Shown here: positions 25,530 to 35,543 of the stretch, one piece after another
Layout: every line of letters begins with the position of its first letter
Numbering within the stretch: position 1 is the first letter of the stretch
Source of the DNA: Geobacillus vulcani PSS1
Lineage (GTDB): Bacteria; Bacillota; Bacilli; Bacillales; Anoxybacillaceae
Direction: 5' to 3'
DNA length: 64,000 bases
Assembly (NCBI RefSeq): GCF_000733845.1
Contig: NZ_JPOI01000001.1
Span: 1,093,501 to 1,157,500 of the forward strand
Made by a program: the position numbers and the translations under genes
Notes under the pieces: generated by a model
The model's database searches: none
Seen by the model: the letters and a program-made list of their open reading frames with translations, nothing else
What the model was told of the DNA's origin: nothing

Positions 25530-26468
25530 TTATTTCACTGCTGTTGCCTTCAGCTCAAGATGTTCTTTTAACTCATTCGAAACGGCCAACCGTTCGCTTT
25601 CCGGCACGATTAAGTAATAGATGCCATGAATTTTTGTCCCTTGGCCGGTAATGTGCAGTTGCTTAATGTGTTTGCGAGCATCTTTGTAGTTCGCCTGAAT
25701 CTCTTTCATTTCCTCAAACGTTAAGTTTGTTTTGATGTTCTTCCCGATCGCCGCGAGTACATCGCTGTAGTTCGTGAGCGACGAGAAACTTGCCCCTTTT
25801 TCAATAATGGCTTGAATGATTTGTTTCTGGCGGTCTTGGCGCCCGAAATCGCCGCGTGGGTCCTCTTTCCGCATGCGCGAATATTTCAGCGCTTCGTCTC
25901 CGTTTAGCGTAATTTCCCCTTTCGGAAAGTACGTGCCTTCATATGTAAAGGCAAACGGGTTGTTCACCGTCACTCCGCCGACCGCATTGACGATATCGCG
26001 GAAGCTTTCCATGTTGACTTTAATGTAATAGTCGATCGGGATATCCAAGAAATGCTCGACCGTCGCCATCGTCATCTCGACTCCGCCAAAGGCGTACGAG
26101 TGGTTGATTTTGTCCTTGATGCCTTTCCCGACGATCTCCGTCCTTGTATCGCGCGGGACGCTGACCATCTCAATCGATTGTTTGTTTGGATTGACCGTCA
26201 TGACGATGAGTGTATCCGCACGTCCCTTATCTCCTTTCCGCTCATCGACGCCAATCAACAAGATCGAAATTGGCGTCCTTCGTTCGAATGATACATCCTC
26301 TTGCCGTTTTTCCGATTTCCAGTTGATGTCCTCGTGCATTTGGTTCGCCGTCTGTTTCACATGATGGTAAATCGAATAAGCGAATATTCCTGCTCCTATG
26401 AGCAACACTATGCATATTCCCAGCAACCATCGAAGCCATTTTTTCTTTTTTCGGCGCTTTGTCCTCAT
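25530..26468 (-). CDS. LytR-CpsA-Psr (LCP) family cell-wall transferase
   Basis: The 312-residue protein has a short basic cytoplasmic start, one membrane helix (about residues 12-32) and an outer LCP domain. Family arginines are visible in MVSVPRDTRTEI and YSRMRKEDPRGDFGRQDRQKQII, with ILLIGVDERKGDKGRADTLIVMTVNP as the opening strand. LCP enzymes attach teichoic acids or other polymers from lipid carriers to peptidoglycan. The start at 26468 is preferred over the GTG two codons upstream because AAAGGAAG is spaced for it. Which of the LytR/TagT/TagU paralogues it corresponds to cannot be told. Confidence 0.87.
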   Translation of the reverse strand: MRTKRRKKKKWLRWLLGICIVLLIGAGIFAYSIYHHVKQTANQMHEDINWKSEKRQEDVSFERRTPISILLIGVDERKGDKGRADTLIVMTVNPNKQSIEMVSVPRDTRTEIVGKGIKDKINHSYAFGGVEMTMATVEHFLDIPIDYYIKVNMESFRDIVNAVGGVTVNNPFAFTYEGTYFPKGEITLNGDEALKYSRMRKEDPRGDFGRQDRQKQIIQAIIEKGASFSSLTNYSDVLAAIGKNIKTNLTFEEMKEIQANYKDARKHIKQLHITGQGTKIHGIYYLIVPESERLAVSNELKEHLELKATAVK

Positions 26469-26937
26469 CGACACTCTTCCTTTATAGAATTTTCAATTGT
26501 ATCAACTCGATTATAGAATGTTTGTTATAAGAAAACAACCGGAAGCAGTGAGCGGCTTCTATCCAATCTCCCCAGCTGTAGGTTTTATCCCTAAATGGGA
26601 AGTATCCTTCAAAGTTTAGTGGGGTCATGGAGAGCGGATAAACATTTATAGAGGGTTCATTGAAAAGGATGATTAGGGGTACATGCAGAGGTCATCAGTA
26701 GGAAAGATGGCTCCGTAGAAGGGCGGTTGTTTCATCCTCTCAAGCCGAGAAGGTCTCCGCTTCTCAACATGAGTGGAAGGGAGACGGGAATCGGCGTCCT
26801 CATCATCGATGTTCTCCCTGCGCCGCCTGCAGGCGGGATTGTTTGGAAAGAGATGATCCATTCCCCGCCTGCCGCAGGGCGGGGGCTTCGAAAGAAAAAT
26901 CTCCCACCTCTCCGCGGTTGCGCAGGCGGGAGAAGGA
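26469..26937. other. Intergenic region with GC-rich hairpins
   Basis: About 470 bases between the LCP and acetyltransferase genes, both on the minus strand. Three GC-rich strings (CCGCCTGCAGGCGG near 26822, CCCCGCCTGCCGCAGGGCGGGG near 26862 with the same core, and a terminator near 26900) repeat a CCGCCTGC theme. No gene is supported. Confidence 0.4.
26893..26932 (-). terminator. Terminator of the GNAT gene
   Basis: On the minus strand CTCCCGCCT and AGGTGGGAG form a 9-bp stem followed by ATTTTTCTTT, a few bases after the acetyltransferase stop. Confidence 0.75.
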
Positions 26938-27390
26938 TCAAAGGTATTTAATCATGGCCGTTTCATCGCAACAGTCGAGCTTCGGGCAATTGACACAGTC
27001 AATCCATACTTTTTCAGGCAACGTTGCTTTTTCAGCGATTTCAAACCCACATTTTTTAAAAAACTCGATTTGGTATGTGAAGGAGATTAATCGTTTTACT
27101 CCGAGTCGGACTGCCTCGTTCGTAATATGGTCAACGAGCATGCGGCCGATTCCTTTTCCCATATGATCAGGGGATACGACTAACGAACGGACCTCCCCGA
27201 GATCGTGCCCCAAGATATGTAATCCTCCTACTCCAACGATTTGCTTGTTCTCCTTTGCCACATACATGCATTGCAAGTGCTGATAGATCGATAATAACGA
27301 GCGGGGCAACACCAATCCCTTTTCCGCAAAGTGTTGAATTAACGCATGGATTTCTTTTACATCGCTCGTGACGGCATGGTCAATGTGCAT
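26938..27390 (-). CDS. GNAT N-acetyltransferase, ArgA-type
   Basis: This 150-residue protein has a single GNAT domain: the acetyl-CoA loop VVSPDHMGKGIGRMLVDHI and the core strand QIVGVGGLHILGHDLGEVRSLVV. The C-terminus has CVNCPKLDCCDETAM, a cysteine-rich motif I associate with short ArgA-like N-acetylglutamate synthases and their relatives. The true acyl acceptor is therefore uncertain. It lies alone between terminators. The ATG at 27390 is the first in frame, with GGGAG upstream. Confidence 0.78.
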   Translation of the reverse strand: MHIDHAVTSDVKEIHALIQHFAEKGLVLPRSLLSIYQHLQCMYVAKENKQIVGVGGLHILGHDLGEVRSLVVSPDHMGKGIGRMLVDHITNEAVRLGVKRLISFTYQIEFFKKCGFEIAEKATLPEKVWIDCVNCPKLDCCDETAMIKYL

Positions 27391-27702
27391 TGGGCTCCCT
27401 CACTATCGTATGATCATAGATTCTTTTTTATAAATATACGATATTTTGTGTTTATATGCAATTGTTAATTTTTCGGCCGAGACGTCCTGGTTTGTGCCCG
27501 ATGTCTTACGAGCGAGCCCTAAGAGGAATTGCCGTGTTTTGCTGTGGCTCGAGCGGGTATGAAGTTTCCTTATCTCTTTTTCATTGCCGATCCTCTTTTT
27601 GGATATCTTCCAATCCTTTTTTGTGGCACTGTTCACTTCTTTTTCATTTTTCTTAGGCATTATCCCGCTTAGATCATTCGATGAAAGTTTGTGGTAAAAG
27701 CA

Positions 27703-27747
27703 AAAGAAGAATCCCCCACCTTTTTCGTTTCGTGCAGGTGGAGGATG
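27703..27747 (-). terminator. Terminator of the NagZ-like gene
   Basis: On the minus strand ATCCTCCACCT and AGGTGGGGGAT form an 11-position stem (one G-T) followed by TCTTCTTTT, downstream of the GH3 gene. The 27391-27781 gap otherwise shows no convincing gene. Confidence 0.75.
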
Positions 27748-27781
27748 GTTCATGTGTTTCACGGTGGATCAACGAGAGCGG

Positions 27782-29155
27782 TTATTTTCCTACCACTTGT
27801 TTCGCTTTCGCGGGATCGACATAAACGTTTTCGACGGAAGGGAATTGGGACAGTTTATAGGCTAAAATCTTTCTCACGGATTTGTTGATTCGTTCTTCTG
27901 ACAGTTTTCCGTTTTGGACGGCGTCCCATATGCCGTCGATCACTTCTTTTTGGTGGTCAAACGTGTGGCAGACAAGCAATAAGTCAGCGCCAGCCGCTAT
28001 GGCGCGATAACCGAGTTCCCGATAGGTGAAATACTTGCTTACCGCTCCCATCTCCAAATCGTCTGTCACGACAATGCCTTCATAGCCTAATTTCTCCCGC
28101 AGCAATTGTTGAATAATCGCAGAGGAAAGGCTGGCTGGATGTTCTTTGTCGTATACCGGGTATTTAATATGTGTGACCATTACAAAGAAACGGTCATGGT
28201 TGATGTTTTTGATGATTTGTCGAAATGGAAGAATGTCTTTGTTTTCAAGATCCTCCATCCCGGCTTCAATGGAAGAGGTGTCATGGTGCGGATCAACTTG
28301 GCTGCGCCCGTTTCCCGGAAAGTGTTTCAAAACAGCCGTCACACCCGCATCAGTCAGTCCTGCCACCACTTGTTGCCCCAACCGTCCTGCCAACACAGGG
28401 TCTTCCCCAAACGAACGGCTGTCAGTCGCAGAGAGATCAAGCACTGGCGCGAAGTTGATTTGAATGCCCATCGCGGCCAGTTCGGTTCCCGTTCGGTGGG
28501 CGATTTGATACACTTTGGCATCGTCTTTGCTTTGGCCAAGCTGCTGTTGGGAAGGGATTGGGGAAACGTATTGCCGCATTCGGACAATCTTTCCGCCTTC
28601 CTGGTCAACGCTAAAGACGAGCGGGATTTTGAATCGGTTTTCCAAGGCCACTCGCTGCAAATCATTCGTCAAGGTGGCGACTTGTTCCGGTGTTTTCATA
28701 TTGCGATCGTATAAAATGGCCCCGCCCACATGATAGTGGCGAATCATTCGTTTCACGTTTTCATCAGGCTCGGTCGATGGAAATCCGACCATGACCAGTT
28801 GGCCAATTTTCTCTCGAAGGCTCATTGTCTTCATGATACGATCAATTTTTTCGTTTTGATCAGACGACGGCTCAAAAAAGGTGATGCTTGTTTGGTGGGA
28901 TGAGCCGTTTTCGTTTGGTTGCGTCTGTTGGCCGTCTGGTTCTGCCGGTTCGTTTGCTTGCGGCTGTTGACTGTTCCCGTTGTTTCGTTTTTCAGAGTTG
29001 CTGCTCGGGGAAACCGTCTTTGAGTCATATAGTTCTTGGTTGACTAAAGCATAAGCAGACAAGCATAGAGCGACAGAAAGTAGAGAAAATAAGAGAATGG
29101 ATGTCGGTGAGATTTGCCTTTTTGCCCTTCTTCGAGAACTTCTGGAATGCTTCAT
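27782..29155 (-). CDS. nagZ: GH3 beta-N-acetylglucosaminidase, NagZ-like, membrane-anchored
   Basis: A 457-residue protein with an N-terminal signal-anchor (about residues 18-40), a Ser/Asn/Gln/Pro-rich linker to about residue 95 and a GH3 barrel. The NagZ-type loop KHFPGNGRSQVDPHHD holds the Asp-His dyad that acts as acid/base, and VVTDDLEMGAV carries the nucleophile Asp. Enzymes of this group remove terminal GlcNAc from muropeptides in wall recycling; in Bacillus the homologue acts outside the cell, which fits the anchor here. Asn replaces the more usual His in KHFPG(H)G. No partner muramyl amidase gene lies beside it. Confidence 0.85.
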   Translation of the reverse strand: MKHSRSSRRRAKRQISPTSILLFSLLSVALCLSAYALVNQELYDSKTVSPSSNSEKRNNGNSQQPQANEPAEPDGQQTQPNENGSSHQTSITFFEPSSDQNEKIDRIMKTMSLREKIGQLVMVGFPSTEPDENVKRMIRHYHVGGAILYDRNMKTPEQVATLTNDLQRVALENRFKIPLVFSVDQEGGKIVRMRQYVSPIPSQQQLGQSKDDAKVYQIAHRTGTELAAMGIQINFAPVLDLSATDSRSFGEDPVLAGRLGQQVVAGLTDAGVTAVLKHFPGNGRSQVDPHHDTSSIEAGMEDLENKDILPFRQIIKNINHDRFFVMVTHIKYPVYDKEHPASLSSAIIQQLLREKLGYEGIVVTDDLEMGAVSKYFTYRELGYRAIAAGADLLLVCHTFDHQKEVIDGIWDAVQNGKLSEERINKSVRKILAYKLSQFPSVENVYVDPAKAKQVVGK

Positions 29156-29322
29156 TGTTTTTCACCCAGTCCAATTTTTACTATTCGCTTCGCCAAGCAC
29201 TCAACGTCCATTTTCCTTCAAGACATGCTAGTATATCCGCCTCATCTTCGTTGCCAGTGAAGGATGTTGGTTCAATATATGAGATATTTCTAATAGTAAT
29301 AACGTCGATTGTATTCCATTCG

Positions 29323-30203
29323 TTTCTATATACATGCTCATTAAAATTGAAAAGTTAACCTTCGCCTAAGTAGTACCTGCCCGGTGATACTGTTCCTAAG
29401 GAAAGCGATCGGAATCAGACATGAAACAGCTCAAAATCATCCATGACCGCGGGTGGCCGTCTCAGACATTTCACAAGCAGGGACGGGAGATGAAAAATGT
29501 CCATCTTCGCCAGTGTGTGGTGGTGACTCGTCTTGTCATGGAAAGTTATGATGGTGAGAGAGTTCTTGCGGAAGGAGGGACCGTGTTTTCGCTTTATTTT
29601 TCTTCCCCTGTATTCACCGCAATTAAATTTGATTTAACGCTTGTGGGGGAAGATACCATCATGGCCGATGTGTTTCCCAACGATTGAAATGATATCGTCT
29701 AAGCCATTACCCAGTTTGTGAACGATATCCATGAACGCCTGGGAGAAGTGCCGAAACGCCTAGGGTGGTACAGCGAGAAGTTCACTTTTCAAGGTGCGTC
29801 TATATCATACTGCGGTTCTTTCGCCCAACCATCCAGTGCAATCAGGTGTGGGCGGCGAGTGAGATTTGTGGAGGCGATGGCGCAAAACGGTGCGGGGGTG
29901 GAAGGTGGTGCTGCCAGTTGGAAGGTTATCGATGGGGGAAGTTGGTTGTTACGAATATGCCTTGGAGCAAACAGCGCGGAAAGATGATGAGGTAAGGCTT
30001 AATGAAACAAGAAGAACAGATGCAATGGCTGCTATATACATGCAACATGAAGAGTTAACCTCTCCGTTATCCTGCACACCCTAAGCGCTGCATCATTTCC
30101 TCCAAAGATCCTGTAGGCTCAACCTGCAAGCTGAGCCATGGGAGAGGAAGCTCGTTGCAGGAGAAGCCAAATGTTAATTTTTCAATGAGCATGTATATAG
30201 AAA
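29323..30203. mobile_element. Decayed transposable element with 20-bp perfect inverted ends
   Basis: TTTCTATATACATGCTCATT at 29323-29342 is the exact reverse complement of 30184-30203. The likeness continues inward (GTTAAC...TTTTCAA against GTTAATTTTTCAA) with one small gap. A third partial copy, CTATATACATGC followed by GTTAACC, sits inside at 30032-30060 in the left-end orientation. The interior carries only broken frames. It may be one transposon remnant, or a shorter 172-bp element (30032-30203) next to a solo end. Confidence 0.6.
29421..29990 (+). pseudogene. Broken coding remnant inside the decayed element
   Basis: A frame beginning MKQLKIIHDRGWPSQTFHKQ reads for 88 codons and stops at 29687. 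It continues in the same frame after a second stop at 29700 as ITQFVNDIHERLGEVPKRLGWYSEKFTF. Past about 29860 a coding-like stretch (VRGWKVVLPVGRLSMGEVGCYEYALEQ) appears in another frame. This suggests one gene disabled by two stops and a frameshift. I do not recognise the family. It could be the decayed transposase or cargo of the surrounding element. Confidence 0.35.
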
Positions 30204-30289
30204 GTAGACACGTCGAGATCGAATGTTTAAAGAAATTGTGAAAAGTCTCAGTTATACAAAAGAGAAATTGTTAGCGATCATCATCAACC

Positions 30290-30418
30290 CTAGGAGACCG
30301 GTGATTAAATCGTGCATACCGCTTCCCGGCATCGTTTCTCAAATAGAAAAACCTTGCAACACTGCGCACATTCACTCATCGATCAAGGGAAACCGCTGTT
30401 TTTCAACAGCCTTCTAGA
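30290..30418 (-). repeat. MITE-like repeat, copy 1
   Basis: The shortest copy of a dispersed repeat of about 125-140 bp with inverted ends (consensus AGAAGGCCGGTGA / TCACCGGCCTTCT, often inside CTAG). Shared internal blocks include GAAAAAC.GCTGTTT, CTTGATCGATG and TTTGAGAAACG. The ends here are CTAGGAGACCGGTGA and CAGCCTTCTAG. Confidence 0.8.
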
Positions 30419-30421
30419 CAT

Positions 30422-30649
30422 TACAACGAAGAGACGATTGAAAAAGCATGGGATCATTTGAAAATGATCGACGAAGGGCTGTTGGAGAGAAATGACGGGA
30501 TCCTTTCATCGAAGCTCCACCATTTGCTGATCGAGATCCAGAAGGAATTAAAAAAGATGGAGAAGTTGCAGGGGGGGACGGGAGCGGGCGCTATCCCGAG
30601 ATCAAGGGGATGGGGAATGAGGAGGTGGCTTCGGTTAGAAGACCGGTGA
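30422..30649 (+). pseudogene. Gene fragment directly after MITE copy 1
   Basis: Right after the MITE an open frame reads YNEETIEKAWDHLKMIDEGLL and continues through SKLHHLLIEIQKELKKMEKL, which looks like genuine helical coding sequence. It then turns into low-quality sequence up to a stop at 30649. It lacks a start codon with a ribosome site. I read it as a gene piece whose 5' part was lost or displaced by the MITE. The family is not recognised. The remaining 30650-30896 holds nothing I can name. Confidence 0.35.
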
Positions 30650-30896
30650 AAAACAGCACTCTCTTCACCCCATTGTTCTTCACCGGAGTAAAGAGCTGAG
30701 TCCGTGGAGCTTCTCGAATGGAGGAAAACGTTGTTGAGGCACATTTTTCGTTAAATCAACGGCTTTCCAGAGAATTTCAGTGAGAAAACAGGCGGCCTCC
30801 TACCCCTGTTGCATAAGGGATGGAGGCTATAAAGCGGATGGGAGTTGCGTATGACCTTTCCTTTATCCTCTTTCTAAACTCGTAGTCAGGTGTCTA

Positions 30897-32168
30897 TCAG
30901 TTTGAATTTACTGTTTTTGGATTGCTAGTGGGGACAGTAGATATTTCTTTTTTGGGTATTGCTTTTCCTAAAAGTAGAGTGGAAACTCCTGCCAAGGCAA
31001 GTGACAGGGCTAAGAAATAAAAGCCGGCATGGTAGTTTCCTGTTAAGTCTTTAAGTACGCCAAAAAATTTTGGTCCGTTGTAGCCGCCAAGGTTGCCTAT
31101 GGCATTCTGCAAGCCCATGGCTGCACCAGCTACTTCAGCAGGGATGATGGCCGTTGGGATTGCCCAAAGTGGCCCATATGGTGCATACACACCGATCGCT
31201 GTGATTGATAAGAGAATCATTTTTAATACAGGTGTTTCTACAAACTGCCCAATGACCATGGTACAAGCTGCTATAAATAGAGGAATGACGACGTGTTGGA
31301 TACGGTTCATACGACGGTCTGACCAAGAGGAGTTAACTATCATTCCGATGAGAGCACATGTAAACGGAATGGCCGTCAACCACCCCATGACAGAAGGATC
31401 ATTGGTAAATTCGCTCACCACACTGGGGACCCACATTGTATAACCGTAAAATCCAGTCATCCATAAGAAATACATCATGACGAGACCCCAAACGGATTTG
31501 TTTTTAAATGCTGCTGCATATCCTTCCGATTTTGAAGATTGGCTTTGTTCGGCAGTTAGCAATTGCAGCAACTGATGCTTTTCCTTTTCACCCATCCATT
31601 CAGCTTCGACCGGCTTATCTTTAATCATGGCATACCATACAAACGCCCAAGCAATAGGCGGGATGCCTTCCAGAATGAGCACTGTTTTCCAGCTGAGATG
31701 ATGCAACAACATACCTGTTATGGGCGCCATGAGGATGGCCGAAACGGGAAGACAAGCCATCCAAAATGCGTTAGCTCTTGCTCGTTCTTGAAGAGTGAAC
31801 CAGTTGGCAAGTAAGACAAGAACAGCCGGCCAAACCCCTCCCTCGGCAACGCCTAGCAAGAATCTCACTAATTTTAACTGTCCTTCTGTCTGGACAAAAC
31901 CAGAGGCCATAGCTGCCAATCCCCAAAGGATCATTAGAATAAAGATAAACTTTTTGGCTGACCACTTGGTGGCTAAGACTCCGCCAGGGATTTGCAACAA
32001 TAAATAGCCAATAAAGAAGATGCCGGCGATGTCTCCAGCAGCTGAAGCCGAAATGTTCAAATCCTTTTGGATGTAGGGCATTAAAACTCCTATATTAATG
32101 CGGTCCATGTAAGCAAGCATGTACATAACAAAAGCGACAGGAATGATTCGCAACCATTTTGATTTCAT
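30897..32168 (-). CDS. MFS transporter, anion:cation symporter type
   Basis: A 423-residue carrier with twelve predicted helices. The YMDRINIGVLMPYIQKDLNIS opening and GVAEGGVWPAVLVLLANWF helix are typical of the ACS (sugar-acid: glucarate, galactonate, phthalate) branch. The cytoplasmic loop between helices 6 and 7 is long (about residues 188-225). It is the last gene of a cluster with pdxA2 and an acid-sugar kinase on the same strand, so D-threonate or D-erythronate uptake is the natural guess. The gap to pdxA2 is 113 bases. Confidence 0.85.
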   Translation of the reverse strand: MKSKWLRIIPVAFVMYMLAYMDRINIGVLMPYIQKDLNISASAAGDIAGIFFIGYLLLQIPGGVLATKWSAKKFIFILMILWGLAAMASGFVQTEGQLKLVRFLLGVAEGGVWPAVLVLLANWFTLQERARANAFWMACLPVSAILMAPITGMLLHHLSWKTVLILEGIPPIAWAFVWYAMIKDKPVEAEWMGEKEKHQLLQLLTAEQSQSSKSEGYAAAFKNKSVWGLVMMYFLWMTGFYGYTMWVPSVVSEFTNDPSVMGWLTAIPFTCALIGMIVNSSWSDRRMNRIQHVVIPLFIAACTMVIGQFVETPVLKMILLSITAIGVYAPYGPLWAIPTAIIPAEVAGAAMGLQNAIGNLGGYNGPKFFGVLKDLTGNYHAGFYFLALSLALAGVSTLLLGKAIPKKEISTVPTSNPKTVNSN

Positions 32169-32281
32169 AGCAGTTCCCCCAGTTCTATAAAGCGATAGGT
32201 TTTCAAGTAATCGTTTCCAAATTTATATATGGAAGCATCGAACAGAATCACTGTCCGACGGCTTCGAGGTCTTTGAGAAAT

Positions 32282-33301
32282 TTATACGGTTTGCAAAGAA
32301 TGGAACTTTCCAGCATACTTTGCGGCCACTTTGATGCACTCTTCCATGCTGACACTGCTTGCTATTCCTTTTCCAGCGATGTCGAAGGCGGTTCCATGGT
32401 CAACCGATGTACGCAAAAATGGTAGCCCATTTGTAATTGAAATGGTTCTTTCAAAATCCGCCATCTTTGCGGCGATATGCCCTTGATCATGGTAAAGGGA
32501 CAATACAGCGTCGTAACGGCCATTTAAAGCATGATGAAACACCGAATCAGCAGGAACAGGGCCAACTGCATGAATTCCTTTTTCTTGTGCCATTTGGATG
32601 CCTGGAAGAATCTCGTCAATTTCTTCTCTTCCAAACAGCCCGTTTTCTCCACCATGTGGGTTTAATGCGGCAACAGCGATTTTACGACTTTCCACCCCAA
32701 GACGCCGCAGGGCTTGGTCGCAACGAATTAAATAGTCACAAACTCTTTCTTTCGTCATTGCGGCGATGGCATCTTTTAAGGACAAATGTCTTGTTAAGAA
32801 GAAAATACGCATATTTCTTACCTCAAACATTGTCAACGGATCGTTGGTATTGGTCAAAGCAGCTAAGATTTCCGTATGTCCGATAAATGGAATATTGGCG
32901 GCCTTCAATGACTCTTTATTGATCGGCGTTGTTGCCAAGGCCGATACTTTTCTGTCTAATGCCAAATGAACAGCTGTTTCAATATACTCATAGGCTGCCT
33001 TGCCGCATTGTGCTTGGACTTTTCCCATTTCAAGAGTGTCTATGTTTACGTTGTTTAACGAAATGACATCGATCGTGCCGTGTTCGTATTTACCCTCCGA
33101 AGGGTCTTTGATCTCATTTATGTTCAATGAGATATGAGTGATTCCCATTGCTCTTTTCAACACTTCATTGTGACCAATAACAAGAGGATGACAAACCTCA
33201 TAGATTTTTTGATTGCTCAGGGCTTTCACGACAATCTCTGGCCCGATTCCTGCCGGATCTCCCATTGGAATTGCAATAATAGGCTTAATGTGCACTGACA
33301 T
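32282..33301 (-). CDS. pdxA2: 4-phospho-D-threonate/erythronate 3-dehydrogenase PdxA2
   Basis: This 339-residue PdxA-family enzyme has the metal histidines in [11 protein letters not shown], the [11 protein letters not shown] loop and [16 protein letters not shown], plus the [13 protein letters not shown] opening. PdxA2 members oxidise and decarboxylate 4-phospho-D-threonate or -erythronate to DHAP with NAD+, instead of making vitamin B6. The neighbouring four-carbon acid-sugar kinase points strongly to that branch. The start at 33301 follows AAAGGAG; a GTG three codons upstream is too close to it. It overlaps the kinase gene by 17 bases, so the two should be coupled. Confidence 0.87.
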   Translation of the reverse strand: MSVHIKPIIAIPMGDPAGIGPEIVVKALSNQKIYEVCHPLVIGHNEVLKRAMGITHISLNINEIKDPSEGKYEHGTIDVISLNNVNIDTLEMGKVQAQCGKAAYEYIETAVHLALDRKVSALATTPINKESLKAANIPFIGHTEILAALTNTNDPLTMFEVRNMRIFFLTRHLSLKDAIAAMTKERVCDYLIRCDQALRRLGVESRKIAVAALNPHGGENGLFGREEIDEILPGIQMAQEKGIHAVGPVPADSVFHHALNGRYDAVLSLYHDQGHIAAKMADFERTISITNGLPFLRTSVDHGTAFDIAGKGIASSVSMEECIKVAAKYAGKFHSLQTV

Positions 33302-34607
33302 GTTTCCCACTCCTTTGGCTGTGAATCTTCATTTGCAAAAAGCGCAGGCTTTTGTAGATGGAACGTTGATCGCCGACCATTCCTCCTTTTGTGACTACAG
33401 GGAGTCCATCCAAGTATCCCCCCGAAAAGTATCCGAATGAGGTCAGCGGAAGAACTTCGTCTTCAATTTCAATACCGTTAGCCCTTCCTACGGCGCAAAG
33501 AGATGCCGTAACATCCCCACCGCTTGTGAAGCATCCACAAATTGGGTATTTGGAATTTTCAATGATTTTTCGGCCGATGACAGCAAGGCCGTCTGTGATT
33601 CGTTTGGCCAGAGCATCTTCGGATACTTGCTCAACAGCAGACAGCGCTTTCAAATCGATTAGACTGTTGGCGGGGTGATGAGTTGTAACGATCAAAATAT
33701 TTTCCGTTTCGAGTCGCTCTAGGCCAACGGCTGTTGCGCGTTCTACTTCCTCGTTCCAGCTGTTTGAGAAGCTTGCCAGTTTTTCTGGATTGACGTATAC
33801 GGGGTTAGCATTTGTTTTAGCTAACAGATAATGAAGTTGACGACCGGTCAAGGGAGTCACGCTTCCAATGACCATTAGTATTTTATCTGCATGAAGTTGC
33901 TGGTGAAAGTATAATCTTGCATAATATGCTGTTAAAGGGCCAGGATCAACTGGGACGATAATTTTTTCTTTGATTTTCGTCATCGCAAAGGCAATCGTTT
34001 CAATATGTTCGTCATTGACGGCATCGATCACGATAATTCGGTTTCCGTGTTCGATTTTCTCTCTGAGTTGCTGTGCGATGGATTCTGCGCCGTAGAGAAC
34101 TGTGTCGAGCCCTATCAGTGCGACGGAGTGCATACTTTGTTGCTGAATGAGGGCAGGAATGAACGACTGATAAACAGGCATCAACGGATCTTTAGCTACG
34201 TCTGTTTCTTGAACAGGTACACCGTCAACGAGCAAATACCCACCGGTTGTCATCCTTCCCGAGTCAGGAAAAGAAGGGACGACAATGGCTACAGAATGAT
34301 CACCGAGTTCGCGCAAAACGGTGTCAATTTCGATTCCGATGTTGCCGCGGACAGTACTGTCGATCCGTTTACAAACGATCTCAACATTCCATTGTTTGAA
34401 GTAGCTGACCGCTTGACGCACACGATCTTCGGCAATTTCCCGCGGAGAATAGCGGCTATCGGTGTCAATGCAGACGGCATCGTACTTTTCGATGTCGGTT
34501 AATGAGGCATTTCTGACAAAGGTTGCCGTTTTGAATCCTTGTTTGGCCAATCTTACGCCTGTTGCATTAGCACCGGTCAGATCATCGGCAATAACCCCGA
34601 TTTTCAT
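33285..34607 (-). CDS. dtnK: Four-carbon acid sugar kinase (D-threonate/D-erythronate kinase)
   Basis: The 440-residue protein has the DUF1537 two-domain layout: [22 protein letters not shown] opens the substrate-binding domain, [15 protein letters not shown] is a conserved substrate loop, and [14 protein letters not shown] with ILVT-type strands forms the nucleotide-binding C-terminal domain. The family phosphorylates C4 of D-threonate or D-erythronate with ATP, feeding PdxA2. Which acid is used cannot be told. GGAGGGGAG lies upstream of the ATG at 34607. It is separated by 131 bases from the upstream regulator on the same strand. Confidence 0.86.
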   Translation of the reverse strand: MKIGVIADDLTGANATGVRLAKQGFKTATFVRNASLTDIEKYDAVCIDTDSRYSPREIAEDRVRQAVSYFKQWNVEIVCKRIDSTVRGNIGIEIDTVLRELGDHSVAIVVPSFPDSGRMTTGGYLLVDGVPVQETDVAKDPLMPVYQSFIPALIQQQSMHSVALIGLDTVLYGAESIAQQLREKIEHGNRIIVIDAVNDEHIETIAFAMTKIKEKIIVPVDPGPLTAYYARLYFHQQLHADKILMVIGSVTPLTGRQLHYLLAKTNANPVYVNPEKLASFSNSWNEEVERATAVGLERLETENILIVTTHHPANSLIDLKALSAVEQVSEDALAKRITDGLAVIGRKIIENSKYPICGCFTSGGDVTASLCAVGRANGIEIEDEVLPLTSFGYFSGGYLDGLPVVTKGGMVGDQRSIYKSLRFLQMKIHSQRSGKHVSAH

Positions 34608-34738
34608 GATGATTGTCTCCCCTCCCGTCTACGGAAATCGTTGATATTACAACTGGTTGAATCACCTCCTTAAGCACTTCCTGTTACTCTGGAGCGGTAT
34701 GGGATGCCGGTAGGCAAATACTTGTTATTGAAACTTAC

Positions 34739-35500
34739 TTATGGGTGAACAATGATTATGTTGGTATGCTCGCTATATTGATGTTGGTCTTCTTCATTCA
34801 ATCCATCGTCAGTAATAATTCCTTCCAACTCTGAGAGTGGACAAACAAGAGAAAACGCTTTTTGATTAAATTTGCTTGAGTCAGCAAGCAACCAAGTTGT
34901 TTCAGCCGCCTGTATCATCAGTTTTTTGATTAACGATTTTTCGAATGTAGGTGCTGTGACGCCGGAGATGATATCGACCGCGTGGGCTCCCAGAAAGAAG
35001 AGATCTGCCTGAATGTTTTTAAGTAGTTCCTGGGTTGGCCATCCATACAATGTGCCGACTTGGTTTTGAAGCTCCCCACCCGTTACGATCACCTTTAATT
35101 GACTTTCCATGAGTTCAGCGGCAATTTTAATATCATTGGTGACTACTGTTAAGTCTTCTCGGTCTTTGATCAGCTTAGCGACTTCAAAAGTGGTTGTCCC
35201 GGAGTCCAAGATGATATTGGCATTTTCAGGGATGAACTCAACGGCCTTACGGGCAATGGCTTGTTTCCACTTCATATTCTTTTCCTTTTTTGTTGAGTAA
35301 GGTGTTTCTTGAATCAGTGCCCGTGAATGAATGGCTCCGCCGTGTGTCCGGACGATCTTTCCTTGTCTTTCTAGAAGGGCCAAATCTCTTCGAATGGTCA
35401 TGGTTGATACGTTTAATTGCTGTGATAGCTCTTCAATGTCGACTTTGCCTTGAGTGATTAATTGCTTTTCAATCCATTCACGTCGTTCTTTGGGCAACAT
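34739..35500 (-). CDS. DeoR/GlpR family transcription regulator
   Basis: A 253-residue regulator. The N-terminal winged helix is IEELSQQLNVSTMTIRRDLALLERQGKIVRTHGGA, the DeoR signature. The C-terminal DeoRC sugar-phosphate sensor includes ILDSGTTTFEVAKLI and FFLGAHAVDIISGVTAPT. It probably controls the kinase, pdxA2 and MFS genes downstream and senses a phosphorylated four-carbon intermediate. The ATG at 35500 has AAAGGA nine bases upstream, better than the ATG at 35506. A TTGTTA-N5-TAACAA palindrome lies 43 bases before the start. Confidence 0.87.
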   Translation of the reverse strand: MLPKERREWIEKQLITQGKVDIEELSQQLNVSTMTIRRDLALLERQGKIVRTHGGAIHSRALIQETPYSTKKEKNMKWKQAIARKAVEFIPENANIILDSGTTTFEVAKLIKDREDLTVVTNDIKIAAELMESQLKVIVTGGELQNQVGTLYGWPTQELLKNIQADLFFLGAHAVDIISGVTAPTFEKSLIKKLMIQAAETTWLLADSSKFNQKAFSLVCPLSELEGIITDDGLNEEDQHQYSEHTNIIIVHP

Positions 35501-35543
35501 GTACATTCATCCTTTGATCGTTTTGTTCTAATTTAACATGTTG

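Noticed and set aside
26820..26882. Two GC-rich palindromic strings resembling terminators
   Set aside because: Neither is followed by a T-run on either strand, and neither sits at a gene end. Only the 26893-26932 hairpin meets both tests.
27403..27762. A 119-codon minus-strand frame between the GNAT and NagZ-like genes
   Set aside because: Its first part lies within the NagZ terminator hairpin, it has no ribosome site, and the sequence has no recognisable domain.
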